Source of the DNA: an uncultured bacterium
GTDB taxonomy: Bacteria > Cyanobacteriota > Vampirovibrionia > Gastranaerophilales > Gastranaerophilaceae
Assembly (NCBI GenBank): GCA_902775025.1
Contig: CACYKP010000008.1
Location: 1 to 64,000, forward strand
Reading direction: 5' to 3'
DNA: 64,000 bases
Shown: piece after piece, positions 1-8,956 of the stretch
Layout: each line of letters starts with the position of its first letter
Position numbering within the stretch: the first letter of the stretch is position 1
Notes under the pieces: generated by a model
The model's input: only the letters and a program-made list of their open reading frames with translations
The model's database searches: none
What the model was told of the DNA's origin: nothing
Translations under genes and position numbers: made by a program

Positions 1-163
1 CATCAATAATTGAAATTGTTTTTTCAAACCGAATAGATTTTATATAATCGCCGTTATAATCTTTTTTACTTTTTATATTTATATTATATTTCGGAATTGT
101 GTTGTTTTTTGTCGGTTTGAATACATTAAATACAGGTTTAAAATTTTTTATTGCGAATTCCAT
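1..163 (-). CDS. Partial hypothetical protein, N-terminal 54 codons
   Basis: A minus-strand reading frame opens with ATG at 161-163 and stays open to the window edge, so only the first 54 residues are present. They begin MEFAIKNFKPVFNVF and are rich in Lys, Asn, Ile and Phe. There is no signal peptide or recognisable domain. The basic, Phe-containing N-terminus resembles in style the leader of the protein at 54941-56353, but that is only an impression. No clear Shine-Dalgarno sequence is visible. Function unknown. Confidence 0.5.
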   Translation of the reverse strand, partial: MEFAIKNFKPVFNVFKPTKNNTIPKYNINIKSKKDYNGDYIKSIRFEKTISIID

Positions 164-260
164 ATTATTATATAAAACCGTCAAAAAAAATTTTGCGGTT
201 TATAAGCTAAAATTATTATTTATTTTCGGAATTATACCTTCTTGCACATCTTTTTTAAAC

Positions 261-446
261 TGTATTACCCCTCACTAACTCTGTCTTGGATTTGCTCCAC
301 GCTCGAATAGCTCCGCCTTTTATGCCTTACGGCATAGTCGGCTTCGTATTCTCGCTATCTGGCATTAATGCCGTACGCAAATCCGCTCCCCATAAGTGGC
401 GAGAACCCCTTCACCTTAAGGGGAAGCTTGGGAAGGGGTGTATTAC
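261..446. mobile_element. MITE-like insertion with 8-bp target duplication
   Basis: A 170-bp segment (269-438), much richer in GC than its surroundings, is flanked by perfect 8-bp direct repeats TGTATTAC at 261-268 and 439-446. Its ends form short imperfect inverted repeats (CCCTCACTAA at the left, complement of GGAAGGGG at the right). Inside are nested complementary arms: GGATTTGC at 288-295 with GCAAATCC at 377-384, TATGCC/GGCATA at 321-336 and GGCAT/ATGCC at 361-372. It carries no transposase, so it looks like a non-autonomous element. The 390-bp gap 164-553 holds no other recognisable feature. Confidence 0.7.
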
Positions 447-553
447 ATGGGATAATTCCGTTTATTTTATTGAGGTGAACTAAAACGACTAAAACTATAT
501 GCTTTTGTATTTATGATAAAATTATTATATCAATACATGAGAGGATAAATATA

Positions 554-2113
554 ATGGAAAGATTTTATGCAACGACTGCAATAGACTATGTTAACGGTGC
601 TCCGCATATAGGACACGCTTATGAAAAGATTTTGACAGATGTTATTTATAGACACTATACCCAAAGATGTGATAACACCTTCTTTTTAACCGGTACAGAT
701 GAACACGGGATTAAAATCCAAAAAACATCTGCAGAAAAAGGTATGACACCAAAAGAATTTTGTGATATGAATGCCCAAAGCTTTAAAGATGCTTGGAAAA
801 AATTAGACATAGGATATTCAAAATTCATAAGAACAACCGATGATTATCACGAAAAAGTTGTACAAAAGATTTTCCAAAAACTTGTTGATAAAGGTGATAT
901 TTATAAACACGCTTACACAGGACTTTATTGTTCAGGGTGTGAAGCATTTTTGAGCGAAAAAGACCTAACTGAAGACGGACTTTGTCCCGACCACCAAAAG
1001 AAACCTGAAGTTGTAAGCGAAGAAAACTATTTCTTTAAACTAACAAAATATAAAGATGCGATTATTAAGCATATTCAAACACATCCTGATTTTATAATGC
1101 CGTCTTGGAGGGCAACAGAGGTTCTTAATCAATTGGAACATATTGAAGACATATCAGTTTCACGTTCAAAATCAAATGTAAGCTGGAACATTCCCGTTCT
1201 GGGCGATGACGAGCAAGGTATTTATGTTTGGATAGATGCGCTTTCAAATTATATAACAGGCATCGGTTATGATCCTGACGGCTCAAGCGAGCAGTTTAAT
1301 AATTTGTGGCCTTGCGATGTTCACGTTATAGGTAAAGATATTCTTAAATTCCATAGTATTTATTGGATTGGAATACTTATGGCACTTGAGCTTCCGCTTC
1401 CTAAACATATTTTTGCTCACGGCTGGATTACAATAGACCAAACTAAAATGTCAAAATCGTTAGGTAACGTAATCTCACCGACATCAATATTGGAGGCATT
1501 TAATCTTGAAATTCCTGATCCTCTAAGATATTACATGGCAGTTGCTGCACCTTGCGGAAAAGACGGAAACTACTCTGACGATGATTTTAAAGAAAAAGTA
1601 AACGCTCATCTTGCAAATTCTATGGGCAACCTTTTGAACAGAACTCTATCAATGCTTGTAAAATACTTTGACGGTGATATTAAACCTGAGTTTTTGGGCA
1701 AAAATGAGCTTGCTGATCAGGCAATTGAAACAATAAAAGCAGTAAAACATCACTTTGATTACTTTGAAATAGCTGAAGCAGGACAAAAAATTATTGAGCT
1801 TGTTGATATTACAAACAAATACGTTACTGATAATGCACCTTGGACACTTGCAAAAGAAGGTAATATGGAAAAATGCGGAGTTGTTTTAACAAACGTACTT
1901 GAAGTTATGTGCGTTATAACATCACTTATTTACCCCTTCTGCCCGAATATAGCACAAGCGATGTCTGAACAATTAAGCTTTGATTTGAATACAAAGCTGG
2001 ATGATTTAACTTGTTCTAACTTAAAATCAGGACATTTAATCGACAAAGAAAACATTAAACCTGTATTCTTAAGAATGGATAGCGAACTTGCCGACAAAAG
2101 CAAAAAGGGGTAA
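554..2113 (+). CDS. metG: Methionine--tRNA ligase
   Basis: Charges initiator and elongator tRNA with methionine in the cytoplasm. This class I synthetase has its HIGH motif at residues 18-21 and KMSKS at 298-302. A zinc-knuckle-type insertion around residues 124-147 carries CSGC followed by CPDH. At 519 residues it is the short form without the C-terminal tRNA-binding/dimerisation domain. A GAGG Shine-Dalgarno lies about 9 bases before the ATG. It appears monocistronic: a repeat-bearing gap follows, then a gene on the other strand. Confidence 0.97.
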   Translation: MERFYATTAIDYVNGAPHIGHAYEKILTDVIYRHYTQRCDNTFFLTGTDEHGIKIQKTSAEKGMTPKEFCDMNAQSFKDAWKKLDIGYSKFIRTTDDYHEKVVQKIFQKLVDKGDIYKHAYTGLYCSGCEAFLSEKDLTEDGLCPDHQKKPEVVSEENYFFKLTKYKDAIIKHIQTHPDFIMPSWRATEVLNQLEHIEDISVSRSKSNVSWNIPVLGDDEQGIYVWIDALSNYITGIGYDPDGSSEQFNNLWPCDVHVIGKDILKFHSIYWIGILMALELPLPKHIFAHGWITIDQTKMSKSLGNVISPTSILEAFNLEIPDPLRYYMAVAAPCGKDGNYSDDDFKEKVNAHLANSMGNLLNRTLSMLVKYFDGDIKPEFLGKNELADQAIETIKAVKHHFDYFEIAEAGQKIIELVDITNKYVTDNAPWTLAKEGNMEKCGVVLTNVLEVMCVITSLIYPFCPNIAQAMSEQLSFDLNTKLDDLTCSNLKSGHLIDKENIKPVFLRMDSELADKSKKG

Positions 2114-2130
2114 AGGGGTAAAGGGGTAAA
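2107..2130. repeat. Three tandem copies of GGGGTAAA
   Basis: An exact 8-bp unit occurs three times in tandem. The first copy contains the TAA stop of metG, and the others lie in the untranslated tail. Single similar units occur elsewhere, for example near 33948. It is probably a slippage product and could vary in copy number without changing the protein. Confidence 0.8.
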
Positions 2131-2168
2131 TATAATTTACGTTTTTTAGCAAAAGACCACGCCCTGTC

Positions 2169-2193
2169 GTCATTCAGAGCGTAAGCGAAGAAT
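2169..2193 (-). repeat. Dispersed intergenic repeat, copy 1
   Basis: Read on the minus strand, this contains TTCGCTTACGCTCTGAATGAC. It matches the core of a second copy at 30851-30876 apart from a couple of bases. Both lie in untranslated gaps and are more GC-rich than their surroundings. The rest of this gap (2131-2288) holds a hairpin (TCGGTTT/AAACCGA near 2229-2246) and no gene. Confidence 0.5.
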
Positions 2194-2288
2194 CGCCACA
2201 ACTTTTTGCAATACACAGTTTTTGTCTCGGTTTAGTAAAACCGACCTATAAACTGGCATTTAGAGAGGGTAACCGCTCGTTCAATGGT

Positions 2289-2456
2289 TCAAAACAATCT
2301 ATAAATGATTTCATTTTGAATATTAATTGCGTATTCCAGCGTTATTGTTTCAGGAATATAATCTTGCTTTTCACATGAATTTTTTGTTGTTTTGATTAAG
2401 CCGCATACGTCAACTGCCATCTTTTCAAGTTCTTCTATATCTTCTTGCGTTAGCAT
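2289..2456 (-). CDS. Small acidic helical protein, 55 aa
   Basis: The chosen ATG at 2454-2456 has a strong AAAGGAGA Shine-Dalgarno, whereas the longer open frame upstream has none. The product starts MLTQEDIEEL and is predicted to be mostly helical, with two cysteines and no membrane segment. A consensus promoter lies directly upstream, divergent from and overlapping that of the HTH gene at 2600. No family is recognised. The arrangement resembles the 30280-30468 / 30586-30747 pair, where another small helical protein is divergent from a DNA-binding protein. Confidence 0.65.
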   Translation of the reverse strand: MLTQEDIEELEKMAVDVCGLIKTTKNSCEKQDYIPETITLEYAINIQNEIIYRLF

Positions 2457-2532
2457 AGCATTCTCCTTTATGTAAAGTTTTGTATAATCATAGAAGCAAA
2501 TTTGCTTTTTTGGAAGCAAAATAGCTTCTTAA

Positions 2533-2561
2533 ATTATATAAAGTTGAAACAATTTTGTCAA
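2533..2561 (-). promoter_or_regulatory. Perfect sigma-70-type consensus promoter
   Basis: Minus strand TTGACA (2556-2561), a 17-bp spacer, then TATAAT (2533-2538), all exact consensus. It drives the 55-aa gene ending at 2289. It overlaps the divergent promoter for the HTH gene, so the two are likely to compete or share an operator. Confidence 0.85.
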
Positions 2562-2573
2562 TAATGATACAAT
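2544..2573 (+). promoter_or_regulatory. Promoter for the HTH gene and mraY
   Basis: Plus strand TTGAAA (2544-2549), an 18-bp spacer, then TACAAT (2568-2573), about 27 bases before the start at 2600. It is interleaved with the minus-strand consensus promoter. A regulator bound here could act on both directions. Confidence 0.6.
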
Positions 2574-2599
2574 TTAGTTGCGAAAGAGAGTAGTACAAA

Positions 2600-2815
2600 A
2601 TGTCATCAAAAGAAACAGTAAAAATATTATTAGTAAAAAGAAACATGAAAGTAAAAACTTTGGCGGAACAGTTAACTGAACAAACTGGGAAAAAATATTC
2701 TCGTCAGGTTCTGTCAAGAAAAATCAATCGTAGTACAATTAATTATGACGAGATGGAAGAAATAGCAAAAATTCTCGGGTATAAGATAGTTTTTGAAGAC
2801 ATAGAGGGAAAATAA
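2600..2815 (+). CDS. Small helix-turn-helix protein, 71 aa
   Basis: A compact DNA-binding protein of the XRE-like type common in gut bacteria. The segment from about residue 16 (MKVKTLAEQL) through the RQVLSRKI recognition-helix region to the NYDEMEEIAKILGY tail gives the usual helical pattern, with no extra effector domain. It lies two bases upstream of mraY and is probably co-transcribed with it. It is divergent from the 55-aa gene, and autoregulation through the overlapping promoters is a reasonable inference. Its role in cell-wall gene control is not shown. Confidence 0.8.
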   Translation: MSSKETVKILLVKRNMKVKTLAEQLTEQTGKKYSRQVLSRKINRSTINYDEMEEIAKILGYKIVFEDIEGK

Positions 2816-2817
2816 TT

Positions 2818-3777
2818 ATGATAATGCTTGCAGTTGGGTTGCTTTTAAGTTTAGTGTTATGCCTTTTATTTGGCGTACCATATATTGATTTTTTGAAAAA
2901 GAAAACGATAGGTCAGTATGTTCTTGACCTTGCTCCTGAGGCACATGCAAAGAAACAGGGAACTCCTACAACAGGTGGTGTATTTATAATAACCGCTATA
3001 ATTATAGCTTCTATAATAACTTTGTACATGGCACAGCAAGCAGGTAATGCATCTTGGATAATTCTTATTACACTTGGGTTTATGGCGCTTGCAGGATTGC
3101 AGGATGATTACTTAAAAATTAAGGGAAAGGAAAATAAAGGTTTAAGTCCGAGAGGCAAACTTGTCAGACAAATTCTTATTGCTCTTATTCCTACAATATA
3201 CGCTATGGCACAATATGGAACGGTCATTACTCTGGGTTCAAAGAGTTTTGATATATGGTATTTGTATCCTATTTTATCTGTTTTTATCATAACAGGAGCA
3301 TCAAACGCATATAACTTGACTGACGGACTTGACGGGCTTGCAGCATCAACAGGAATTCCTGCATTTTTGGCTTGTGGAATATTGGCATTCTATGGCGGTC
3401 ATACCGATGTAGCAATCATTTCAGCCTGTGTCGTCGGGGCTTTAATCGGTTTTTTGAGATACAACAAACCTAAAGCACAAGTATTTATGGGTGATACAGG
3501 TTCTTTGGCGCTCGGAGGTTTACTCGGGACGCTTGCTGTTATAGGAAGATTTGAGCTCCTTTTAGCTATTTTGGGCGGTGTTTTTGTCATGGAAACATTA
3601 TCTGTAATTATTCAGGTAACAAGTTATAAATTAACAGGCAAAAGAGTGTTCAAGATGTCGCCTATACATCACCATTTTGAACTTTGCGGACATAGTGAAA
3701 AGCGTATAGTGATTGAATTTGCAATAGTTTCTCTAATTTTGTCTATCATAGCCGTTGGATTGAATTTTATAATCTAA
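2818..3777 (+). CDS. mraY: Phospho-N-acetylmuramoyl-pentapeptide-transferase
   Basis: Makes lipid I by transferring phospho-MurNAc-pentapeptide to undecaprenyl phosphate at the inner membrane. The 319-aa polytopic protein has the family's Asp-containing motifs: GLQDDYLK, NLTDGLDGLA, FMGDTGSLALGG and the histidine-rich SPIHHHFELCG. GAGGGAAAA serves as Shine-Dalgarno for ATG 2818; ATG 2824 is an alternative. It stands apart from other mur genes and follows an HTH gene, which is an unusual location. Confidence 0.97.
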   Translation: MIMLAVGLLLSLVLCLLFGVPYIDFLKKKTIGQYVLDLAPEAHAKKQGTPTTGGVFIITAIIIASIITLYMAQQAGNASWIILITLGFMALAGLQDDYLKIKGKENKGLSPRGKLVRQILIALIPTIYAMAQYGTVITLGSKSFDIWYLYPILSVFIITGASNAYNLTDGLDGLAASTGIPAFLACGILAFYGGHTDVAIISACVVGALIGFLRYNKPKAQVFMGDTGSLALGGLLGTLAVIGRFELLLAILGGVFVMETLSVIIQVTSYKLTGKRVFKMSPIHHHFELCGHSEKRIVIEFAIVSLILSIIAVGLNFII

Positions 3778-3787
3778 ATACTTACCA

Positions 3788-4558
3788 CTATACAATTGAA
3801 AATTTGTTTTCTTTTGAAAAATGTTCTTCTCTTAATTCATTTAATCTTTCACGGGCAAAAACCGCATCTTCTGAAAATCTTTTTATTTCTAAGAATTTTT
3901 TGTAATAACGGATAGCATCTTTATATTTTGCCATTTTGTCAAAACTCATTGCTATTCCTAGATAAGCTTTATAATAATCAGGGTTACGTTTTATCAATTG
4001 GAAAAAGGTACAAGATGCCTCCATATAGCTGCCCATTCCCATAAGCATTGCAGCTTTGTTATAGTACGCTTTTAAAAATTCAGGGTTTGTTTCGATAAGC
4101 TTGTTATAAATCATGAGTGATAAATCTGTTTCATTAACAAGCTCGTGTGCAATTGCTAACTGGATTTGTGCTTCAAGATTTTCTCGATTAATCAGAATAG
4201 CTTTAATCAAATACTGAATAGCTTCTGCAGGGCGTCCGTCAAGCAGATGACAAACTCCTAATTCAAAAAAGTATTCATCGTTTGAATCATCAATTTCAAC
4301 TATCTTTAATAACGTATTAATTGCTTTTTTATATTCTTTTAAATACTTGTATGCACTTGCAAGTCCCGAATACGCTTTAATTTCATTTCTATCAAGCATA
4401 ATTGCCTGCAAATAAGTTTGAACAGCATCTTGATACATTTTAGCAAATCTTAAAGCATCAGCTTTAACGCACAGATTATACGCTTTAGAATGCTCAGGCA
4501 TAGTAACTTTTGACATTACTTTAGCCAAATTCTTATTTACAGACAAATCAACCTGCAT
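3788..4558 (-). CDS. TPR-repeat protein, 256 aa
   Basis: Soluble protein made of about six tetratricopeptide repeats (for example AYSGLASAYKYLKEYKKAI and YFFELGVCHLLDGRPAEAI). There is no signal peptide, so it is probably a cytoplasmic scaffold for protein contacts. A GAGGGAG Shine-Dalgarno precedes the ATG. It converges on mraY with a 10-base gap. The partner cannot be inferred from the context. Confidence 0.85.
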   Translation of the reverse strand: MQVDLSVNKNLAKVMSKVTMPEHSKAYNLCVKADALRFAKMYQDAVQTYLQAIMLDRNEIKAYSGLASAYKYLKEYKKAINTLLKIVEIDDSNDEYFFELGVCHLLDGRPAEAIQYLIKAILINRENLEAQIQLAIAHELVNETDLSLMIYNKLIETNPEFLKAYYNKAAMLMGMGSYMEASCTFFQLIKRNPDYYKAYLGIAMSFDKMAKYKDAIRYYKKFLEIKRFSEDAVFARERLNELREEHFSKENKFSIV

Positions 4559-4626
4559 ACTCTTCTCCCTCTTCTATAGTAAACAATTGGGAATAAAAGA
4601 GTATCAACCGGAGGATTTAAATTTAT

Positions 4627-4642
4627 TAGACCATTTGGTCTA
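4627..4642. terminator. Palindrome between two minus-strand genes
   Basis: TAGACCA and TGGTCTA form a 7-bp inverted repeat with a 2-base centre, just after the stop of the exported SH3-like protein. No T-tract follows, so it could be a weak terminator or a protein-binding site. Confidence 0.35.
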
Positions 4643-4660
4643 TTTATATAATTAGTTCGC

Positions 4661-5287
4661 CTATTTTACATTAGGGAAAATATAAATCTTTCCGTCATCT
4701 CCCCGCCATCTTATGAATCCCATTTTCGGAGTTTTATCCAAGTCAAAAACGGATACTAATGCCCAATTACCGGAAATTTTAGTTAGTTTTATTGATTTTG
4801 CATAATTAATCTTAGCTACACTTTGGGACAAATCATCACTCTTTGAGTGCAGAATATCAACAGAATCAGGAGCATCCTTTAATATTTTCAAACCATATTT
4901 TCTGCCATACATGTTGTAAAAATTAAGCCACGGCATGAATTGAAAACGGTCTTCCGTCATAACCCAGCCTTTTGCCCCTGTTTTTTTATCATATATTATC
5001 TCAACCCAGCCATCATCACCTATATCTGAAACATATATAAAACCAAGTTTTCTTTCATTTATTAAAACACCAAATAATCCATCAGGCATGGTTTCAGGAT
5101 TATACGATAAATCAAATTTTCTTAATACATTGGAATTCGCTTCAGGATGTGAAAAAATTGTTAATGTATCACCTGTTTGATAAACTCCGATTGCATCTTT
5201 TGGAATTGCATTTGTATAATATGGAAATGTATCCGCAAATACAGGCAACAATAACATCATAATTAACATTAATATAAACTTTTTCAT
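4661..5287 (-). CDS. Exported SH3-like domain protein
   Basis: The ATG at 5285-5287 is preferred because it has AAAGGAACAG upstream and begins an obvious signal peptide (MKKFILMLIMMLLLPVFA). The mature part of about 190 residues is rich in short beta strands. It contains two segments reminiscent of bacterial SH3 domains (GDGWVEIIYDKKTGAKGWV and SGNWALVSVFD..GFIRWRGDDGK). Such domains often bind peptidoglycan or peptides in the periplasm. The fold call is by eye and no specific family is claimed. Confidence 0.65.
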   Translation of the reverse strand: MKKFILMLIMMLLLPVFADTFPYYTNAIPKDAIGVYQTGDTLTIFSHPEANSNVLRKFDLSYNPETMPDGLFGVLINERKLGFIYVSDIGDDGWVEIIYDKKTGAKGWVMTEDRFQFMPWLNFYNMYGRKYGLKILKDAPDSVDILHSKSDDLSQSVAKINYAKSIKLTKISGNWALVSVFDLDKTPKMGFIRWRGDDGKIYIFPNVK

Positions 5288-5407
5288 CTCTGTTCCTTTA
5301 ATCTTTCCTATGAACTTACCTAATATTTTACATTCTATATAACGAAAACTCAATGTTTAATGTTCAATAAAAAATAATATGATATAATCAAAAAAAAAGG
5401 AAAAATT

Positions 5408-5878
5408 ATGACAACAGCACTATATGCAGGAAGTTTTGACCCGATAACACTGGGACATTTGGATATAATAGAACAAAGCGCTAATATTTTTAACAGGGTT
5501 ATAATCGGTATAGCTTATAATTCGGAGAAAAAAGGATTTATTTCCGTTCCGGACAGACTAGAACTTATAAAAGAATCTGTAAAACATTTTTCAAATTGTG
5601 AGGTTTTTTCTTATGAGGGATTAACCGTAAATTTTGCAAAAGAACACAATGCTTCCGTTTTAATCCGTGGCATAAGGAATTCTGCGGATTTTGAATATGA
5701 ACTTCAACTTTCAAGGGTAAATTTTGATTTAAACAAAAATATTAAAACTGTATTTTTAACTTCAAAACCTGAATACAACCACATTTCATCTACAGCTATA
5801 AGAGAATTGCTATTACATAAATGCGATATTTCAAAATACGTTCCCGCATCAGTAAGTAATTACTTTCAAAAAATTTAG
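5408..5878 (+). CDS. coaD: Phosphopantetheine adenylyltransferase
   Basis: Catalyses the penultimate step of coenzyme A synthesis, 4'-phosphopantetheine plus ATP to dephospho-CoA. The 156-aa nucleotidyltransferase-fold enzyme has the N-terminal GSFDPITLGHLDII motif with the T/H-x-G-H signature, RGIRNSADFEYE in the middle and ISSTAIREL near the end. Normal length. AAAGGAAAAA precedes the ATG. It converges with the cheA-like gene and is probably monocistronic. Confidence 0.97.
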   Translation: MTTALYAGSFDPITLGHLDIIEQSANIFNRVIIGIAYNSEKKGFISVPDRLELIKESVKHFSNCEVFSYEGLTVNFAKEHNASVLIRGIRNSADFEYELQLSRVNFDLNKNIKTVFLTSKPEYNHISSTAIRELLLHKCDISKYVPASVSNYFQKI

Positions 5879-5883
5879 ATTAT

Positions 5884-8800
5884 TTATCCCTCATGATATT
5901 TTGTTAAAAGCGTTTTGACCTGTTGAGTAAATTCTTCCTGATTAAAGTTTTCTTTACATATATAATAGTCTACATTTAAGCTAGATAATCTTTCCATTGC
6001 AATATTTTTTGCAATAGAACTCATTACTATAATAGGAATATCCGCATACATTTCATCTGCCTTAAGCATACTTACAAACTGATACCCATCAATTTGAGGC
6101 ATTGTTAAATCCGTAATAATTAAATCGTAATGATTCATCTTAAGTTTTACAAAAGCTTCTTCCGCTTCTGCAACAACGTCAACCATAAAGCCTGAATTAA
6201 GTAAAATATTTTTTATCATTGTTCTGGTAGTTATAGAGTCATCAAGAATAAGTATTTTTTTATAAGACAATATGTCTGCAGGCAAAAGATTTTGGTTTGC
6301 AGCCGAATTTATTGCTTTATTAAAGTCATAATGAAGTATGTCTTGCATGTTTAAAATCAAGCAAAGTTCACCTGATGCAAGGTTTGTAATTCCTGATATA
6401 TTTTTGACTTTATATAACGGTGCCGACAATTTTTTCTGTAATATATCCTGATCGCCCAAAAGTTTATCTACCACCAAGCCGACAGTTTTTTCATCGGATT
6501 CAATAATCAATATCGTTTCCTTTTCCCCCCTCGGTTCAGGTGTCATATCCAAGATATCTGACATATAGTAAAGCGGAATAATATTTCCGTTATAAACAAT
6601 AGAACGAATTCCGTTATTTGTTTTTATTTCAGATTGCTTCTTAACAATAAATGTTGTAATAACTTGAATAGGTATCGCAAAAGTCTGCCCTGAAATTTTT
6701 ACTAAGAAAACTCTTAAAGTTGTTAATGTAACCGGAATTTCTATATGAATACAACTTCCTTTACCAAATTCCGATATTACTTTTACCTTACCGTTAAGTT
6801 GAGATATTTTTGTTTTAACTACATCAAGCCCAATACCTCTTCCTGAAATGCTTGTAATTGAATCACCCGTAGTAAATCCTGGCCAGAAAATAATATTCAT
6901 AATTGCTTCATCCGTCATTGAAGCAATATCTTCTTTTGTTAAAAAACCTCTTGAAACAGCCCTATCTTTGATTTTTTCCAGATTAAAGCCCCTTCCGTCA
7001 TCTGCTACATCAATGATTACAGTATTATCATCTTGTTTTGCAGAAAGCATAATTCTTCCTACAGGATCTTTTCCTGCAGAAATTCTTTCTTCCTTTGTTT
7101 CAATACCGTGGTCAATTGCGTTTCTGAGTATATGAATAAGAGGAGTTTTAATCTCTTCAATAATCTTTTTATCTGCACAAGTATCCTTACCTTCTATCTC
7201 AAAATCAATATCTTTACCTTTTTCGCTTGCTATATCACGAACCATTCTAGTAAAGGAATTAAATACTGTAGAGATAGGAAGTACACGAATATTTTTAACC
7301 ATTGACTCCATCTCATCAATAATTAATCTCATTTTCATATCGTCTTCTTTTGAAGAACGATATAGTGAGTTCAAATCATATATGGTTCTTGAGACATTTT
7401 GCGTAATATCAGACAGCAGCGAGAAAACCTGCTTTACAAATGCAGTTGTGTATTGTTCGGGATTTTCTGCCTGTAAATATTTACGATTATAGTATCTTAA
7501 ATAATTTGATGTTTTTAATAAATCCTTTTGACAATTTTCATTTGCATTTTTTATTGAATCAATTTTATCAAGATTTTTTTCGGTTTTAATCTTTGTAATA
7601 ATAAGCTCGCCAAGCTGATTAACAAGCAAATCAAGCTTTTGAGCATTAACGTGAAGGGTTTTAATCTCTGTTGAAGAAGAAGATTTATTAGTTTGAGCTG
7701 TTTGAGCTGAAAGCGTTTTAATCTCATTAACACCTGAGTCTTTTTTGTAGCTTAACTCAAGCAATTGTTTCATAATTTCCAGTTGTTGAACAATCAAATC
7801 GCTGTCAATGTTTTCATTTGGAGAGGCGCAATACTCAATCCCGCTTTTTAATGTTTGAACCATTTGTTCTTCAAGTTGTACAGAGTTTTCAACAACAAAA
7901 TCCAAGATTTCTAATATTGCATTTAATATTTCCAATATGTTGGAATCGTCAACATCTTCTTTGAGTTTTAGTATATCTTCTTTAATTTCTGTTGTATAAA
8001 CACTGCTACCTTGCAGCATAGACATTTTTTCAGCAACATCAAAAAATGAAAACCCCTTAGTTTCTGTTTGAATGCAAGAAGTAGTAAATTTAGATGCTGC
8101 AGAACTTAGTTCATTTCTTAATTCCAAAATTTCACTAACGGTAAGCGTATTCGTTCCATTCATTACAAAATCAATTTTTGTTATGATATTTTCTAAAGAA
8201 GATTTAATCTCATACATATCAGTATCTTTAAAATATGCATAAATTTTTTCGACTTCTTCTTTTAGAATAACCGTATCTTGAGACTCTTCTTCAGGAACAA
8301 TACTGTCTATTATTTCAAAGCAAGAATTAAATCCTAAATTAATCTCTTCTTGATGTGCTGATAGATTTTTTTGAGCATCATCGCTAATAGAACCTATTTC
8401 TATATTTGTTTCTCCAATTTTAGGCAGATTAAATTCACTCATATCGATTCCAGGTATATCGAGCCCCGGAATTTCCAGCCCCGGAATTCCGCCTTGAGAA
8501 TTGTTCGGCAAAATATCATTTTGACTACCAACCTCTATATCAAGAATGTATTCCAAATTTGAAATAGCATCCTTATAACGTTCATCAATAATTTCTCTGC
8601 CGTTTTTTATTGATTCCTGTATATAATCAGAAACTATCTCTAACGAACGGGAAACTAAATCTATAATACGATACTCTAATGTTAATTTAGAGTCATTAAC
8701 GGCGTCAAAAATATCTTCCATTTTGTGAATTAAATCTTGAATGTTGTTAAAGCCAACCATCCTTGTTGCGCCCTTCAAGCTATGAAGGTCGCGGTAGACT

Positions 8801-8934
8801 TCTGCAATAATTTCTTTATTGGCAGGTGTTTTTTCAAGAGCTTCAAGGTTAGAAAATAACCTTTCGATTATATCATCACTTTCACCTTGAAAAATCTGCA
8901 TTAATTCACTATTATCGTTATTTAAAAAATCCAT
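5884..8934 (-). CDS. Hybrid CheA-type histidine kinase with receiver domain
   Basis: Kinase core of a chemosensory array, 1016 aa. Order of domains: N-terminal HPt with phospho-acceptor H51 in DLHSLKGATRM; a long variable region to about residue 410; a dimerisation region; the CheA ATPase (RNAIDHGIE, ADDGRGF, SGRGIGLDVV); a CheW-like coupling domain; and a C-terminal receiver (about 892-1016) with LILDDS and phospho-acceptor D942 in IITDLTMP. This fused CheA-receiver layout is that of WspE/FrzE. A short 22-base gap separates it from the upstream receptor gene, so the two form an operon. No cheR, cheB or cheY is adjacent. Confidence 0.93.
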   Translation of the reverse strand: MDFLNNDNSELMQIFQGESDDIIERLFSNLEALEKTPANKEIIAEVYRDLHSLKGATRMVGFNNIQDLIHKMEDIFDAVNDSKLTLEYRIIDLVSRSLEIVSDYIQESIKNGREIIDERYKDAISNLEYILDIEVGSQNDILPNNSQGGIPGLEIPGLDIPGIDMSEFNLPKIGETNIEIGSISDDAQKNLSAHQEEINLGFNSCFEIIDSIVPEEESQDTVILKEEVEKIYAYFKDTDMYEIKSSLENIITKIDFVMNGTNTLTVSEILELRNELSSAASKFTTSCIQTETKGFSFFDVAEKMSMLQGSSVYTTEIKEDILKLKEDVDDSNILEILNAILEILDFVVENSVQLEEQMVQTLKSGIEYCASPNENIDSDLIVQQLEIMKQLLELSYKKDSGVNEIKTLSAQTAQTNKSSSSTEIKTLHVNAQKLDLLVNQLGELIITKIKTEKNLDKIDSIKNANENCQKDLLKTSNYLRYYNRKYLQAENPEQYTTAFVKQVFSLLSDITQNVSRTIYDLNSLYRSSKEDDMKMRLIIDEMESMVKNIRVLPISTVFNSFTRMVRDIASEKGKDIDFEIEGKDTCADKKIIEEIKTPLIHILRNAIDHGIETKEERISAGKDPVGRIMLSAKQDDNTVIIDVADDGRGFNLEKIKDRAVSRGFLTKEDIASMTDEAIMNIIFWPGFTTGDSITSISGRGIGLDVVKTKISQLNGKVKVISEFGKGSCIHIEIPVTLTTLRVFLVKISGQTFAIPIQVITTFIVKKQSEIKTNNGIRSIVYNGNIIPLYYMSDILDMTPEPRGEKETILIIESDEKTVGLVVDKLLGDQDILQKKLSAPLYKVKNISGITNLASGELCLILNMQDILHYDFNKAINSAANQNLLPADILSYKKILILDDSITTRTMIKNILLNSGFMVDVVAEAEEAFVKLKMNHYDLIITDLTMPQIDGYQFVSMLKADEMYADIPIIVMSSIAKNIAMERLSSLNVDYYICKENFNQEEFTQQVKTLLTKYHEG

Positions 8935-8956
8935 TTTCTATACTTTTAGACTTTTA

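Noticed and set aside
286-483. A 65-codon open frame upstream of metG
   Set aside because: It lies mostly inside the foldable insertion element, has no ribosome site and crosses the element's right end; composition is that of the repeat, not a protein.
6848-7305. Plus-strand open frames of 90-95 codons inside the cheA-like gene
   Set aside because: They are antisense shadows of strongly conserved kinase motifs on the minus strand and have no ribosome site.
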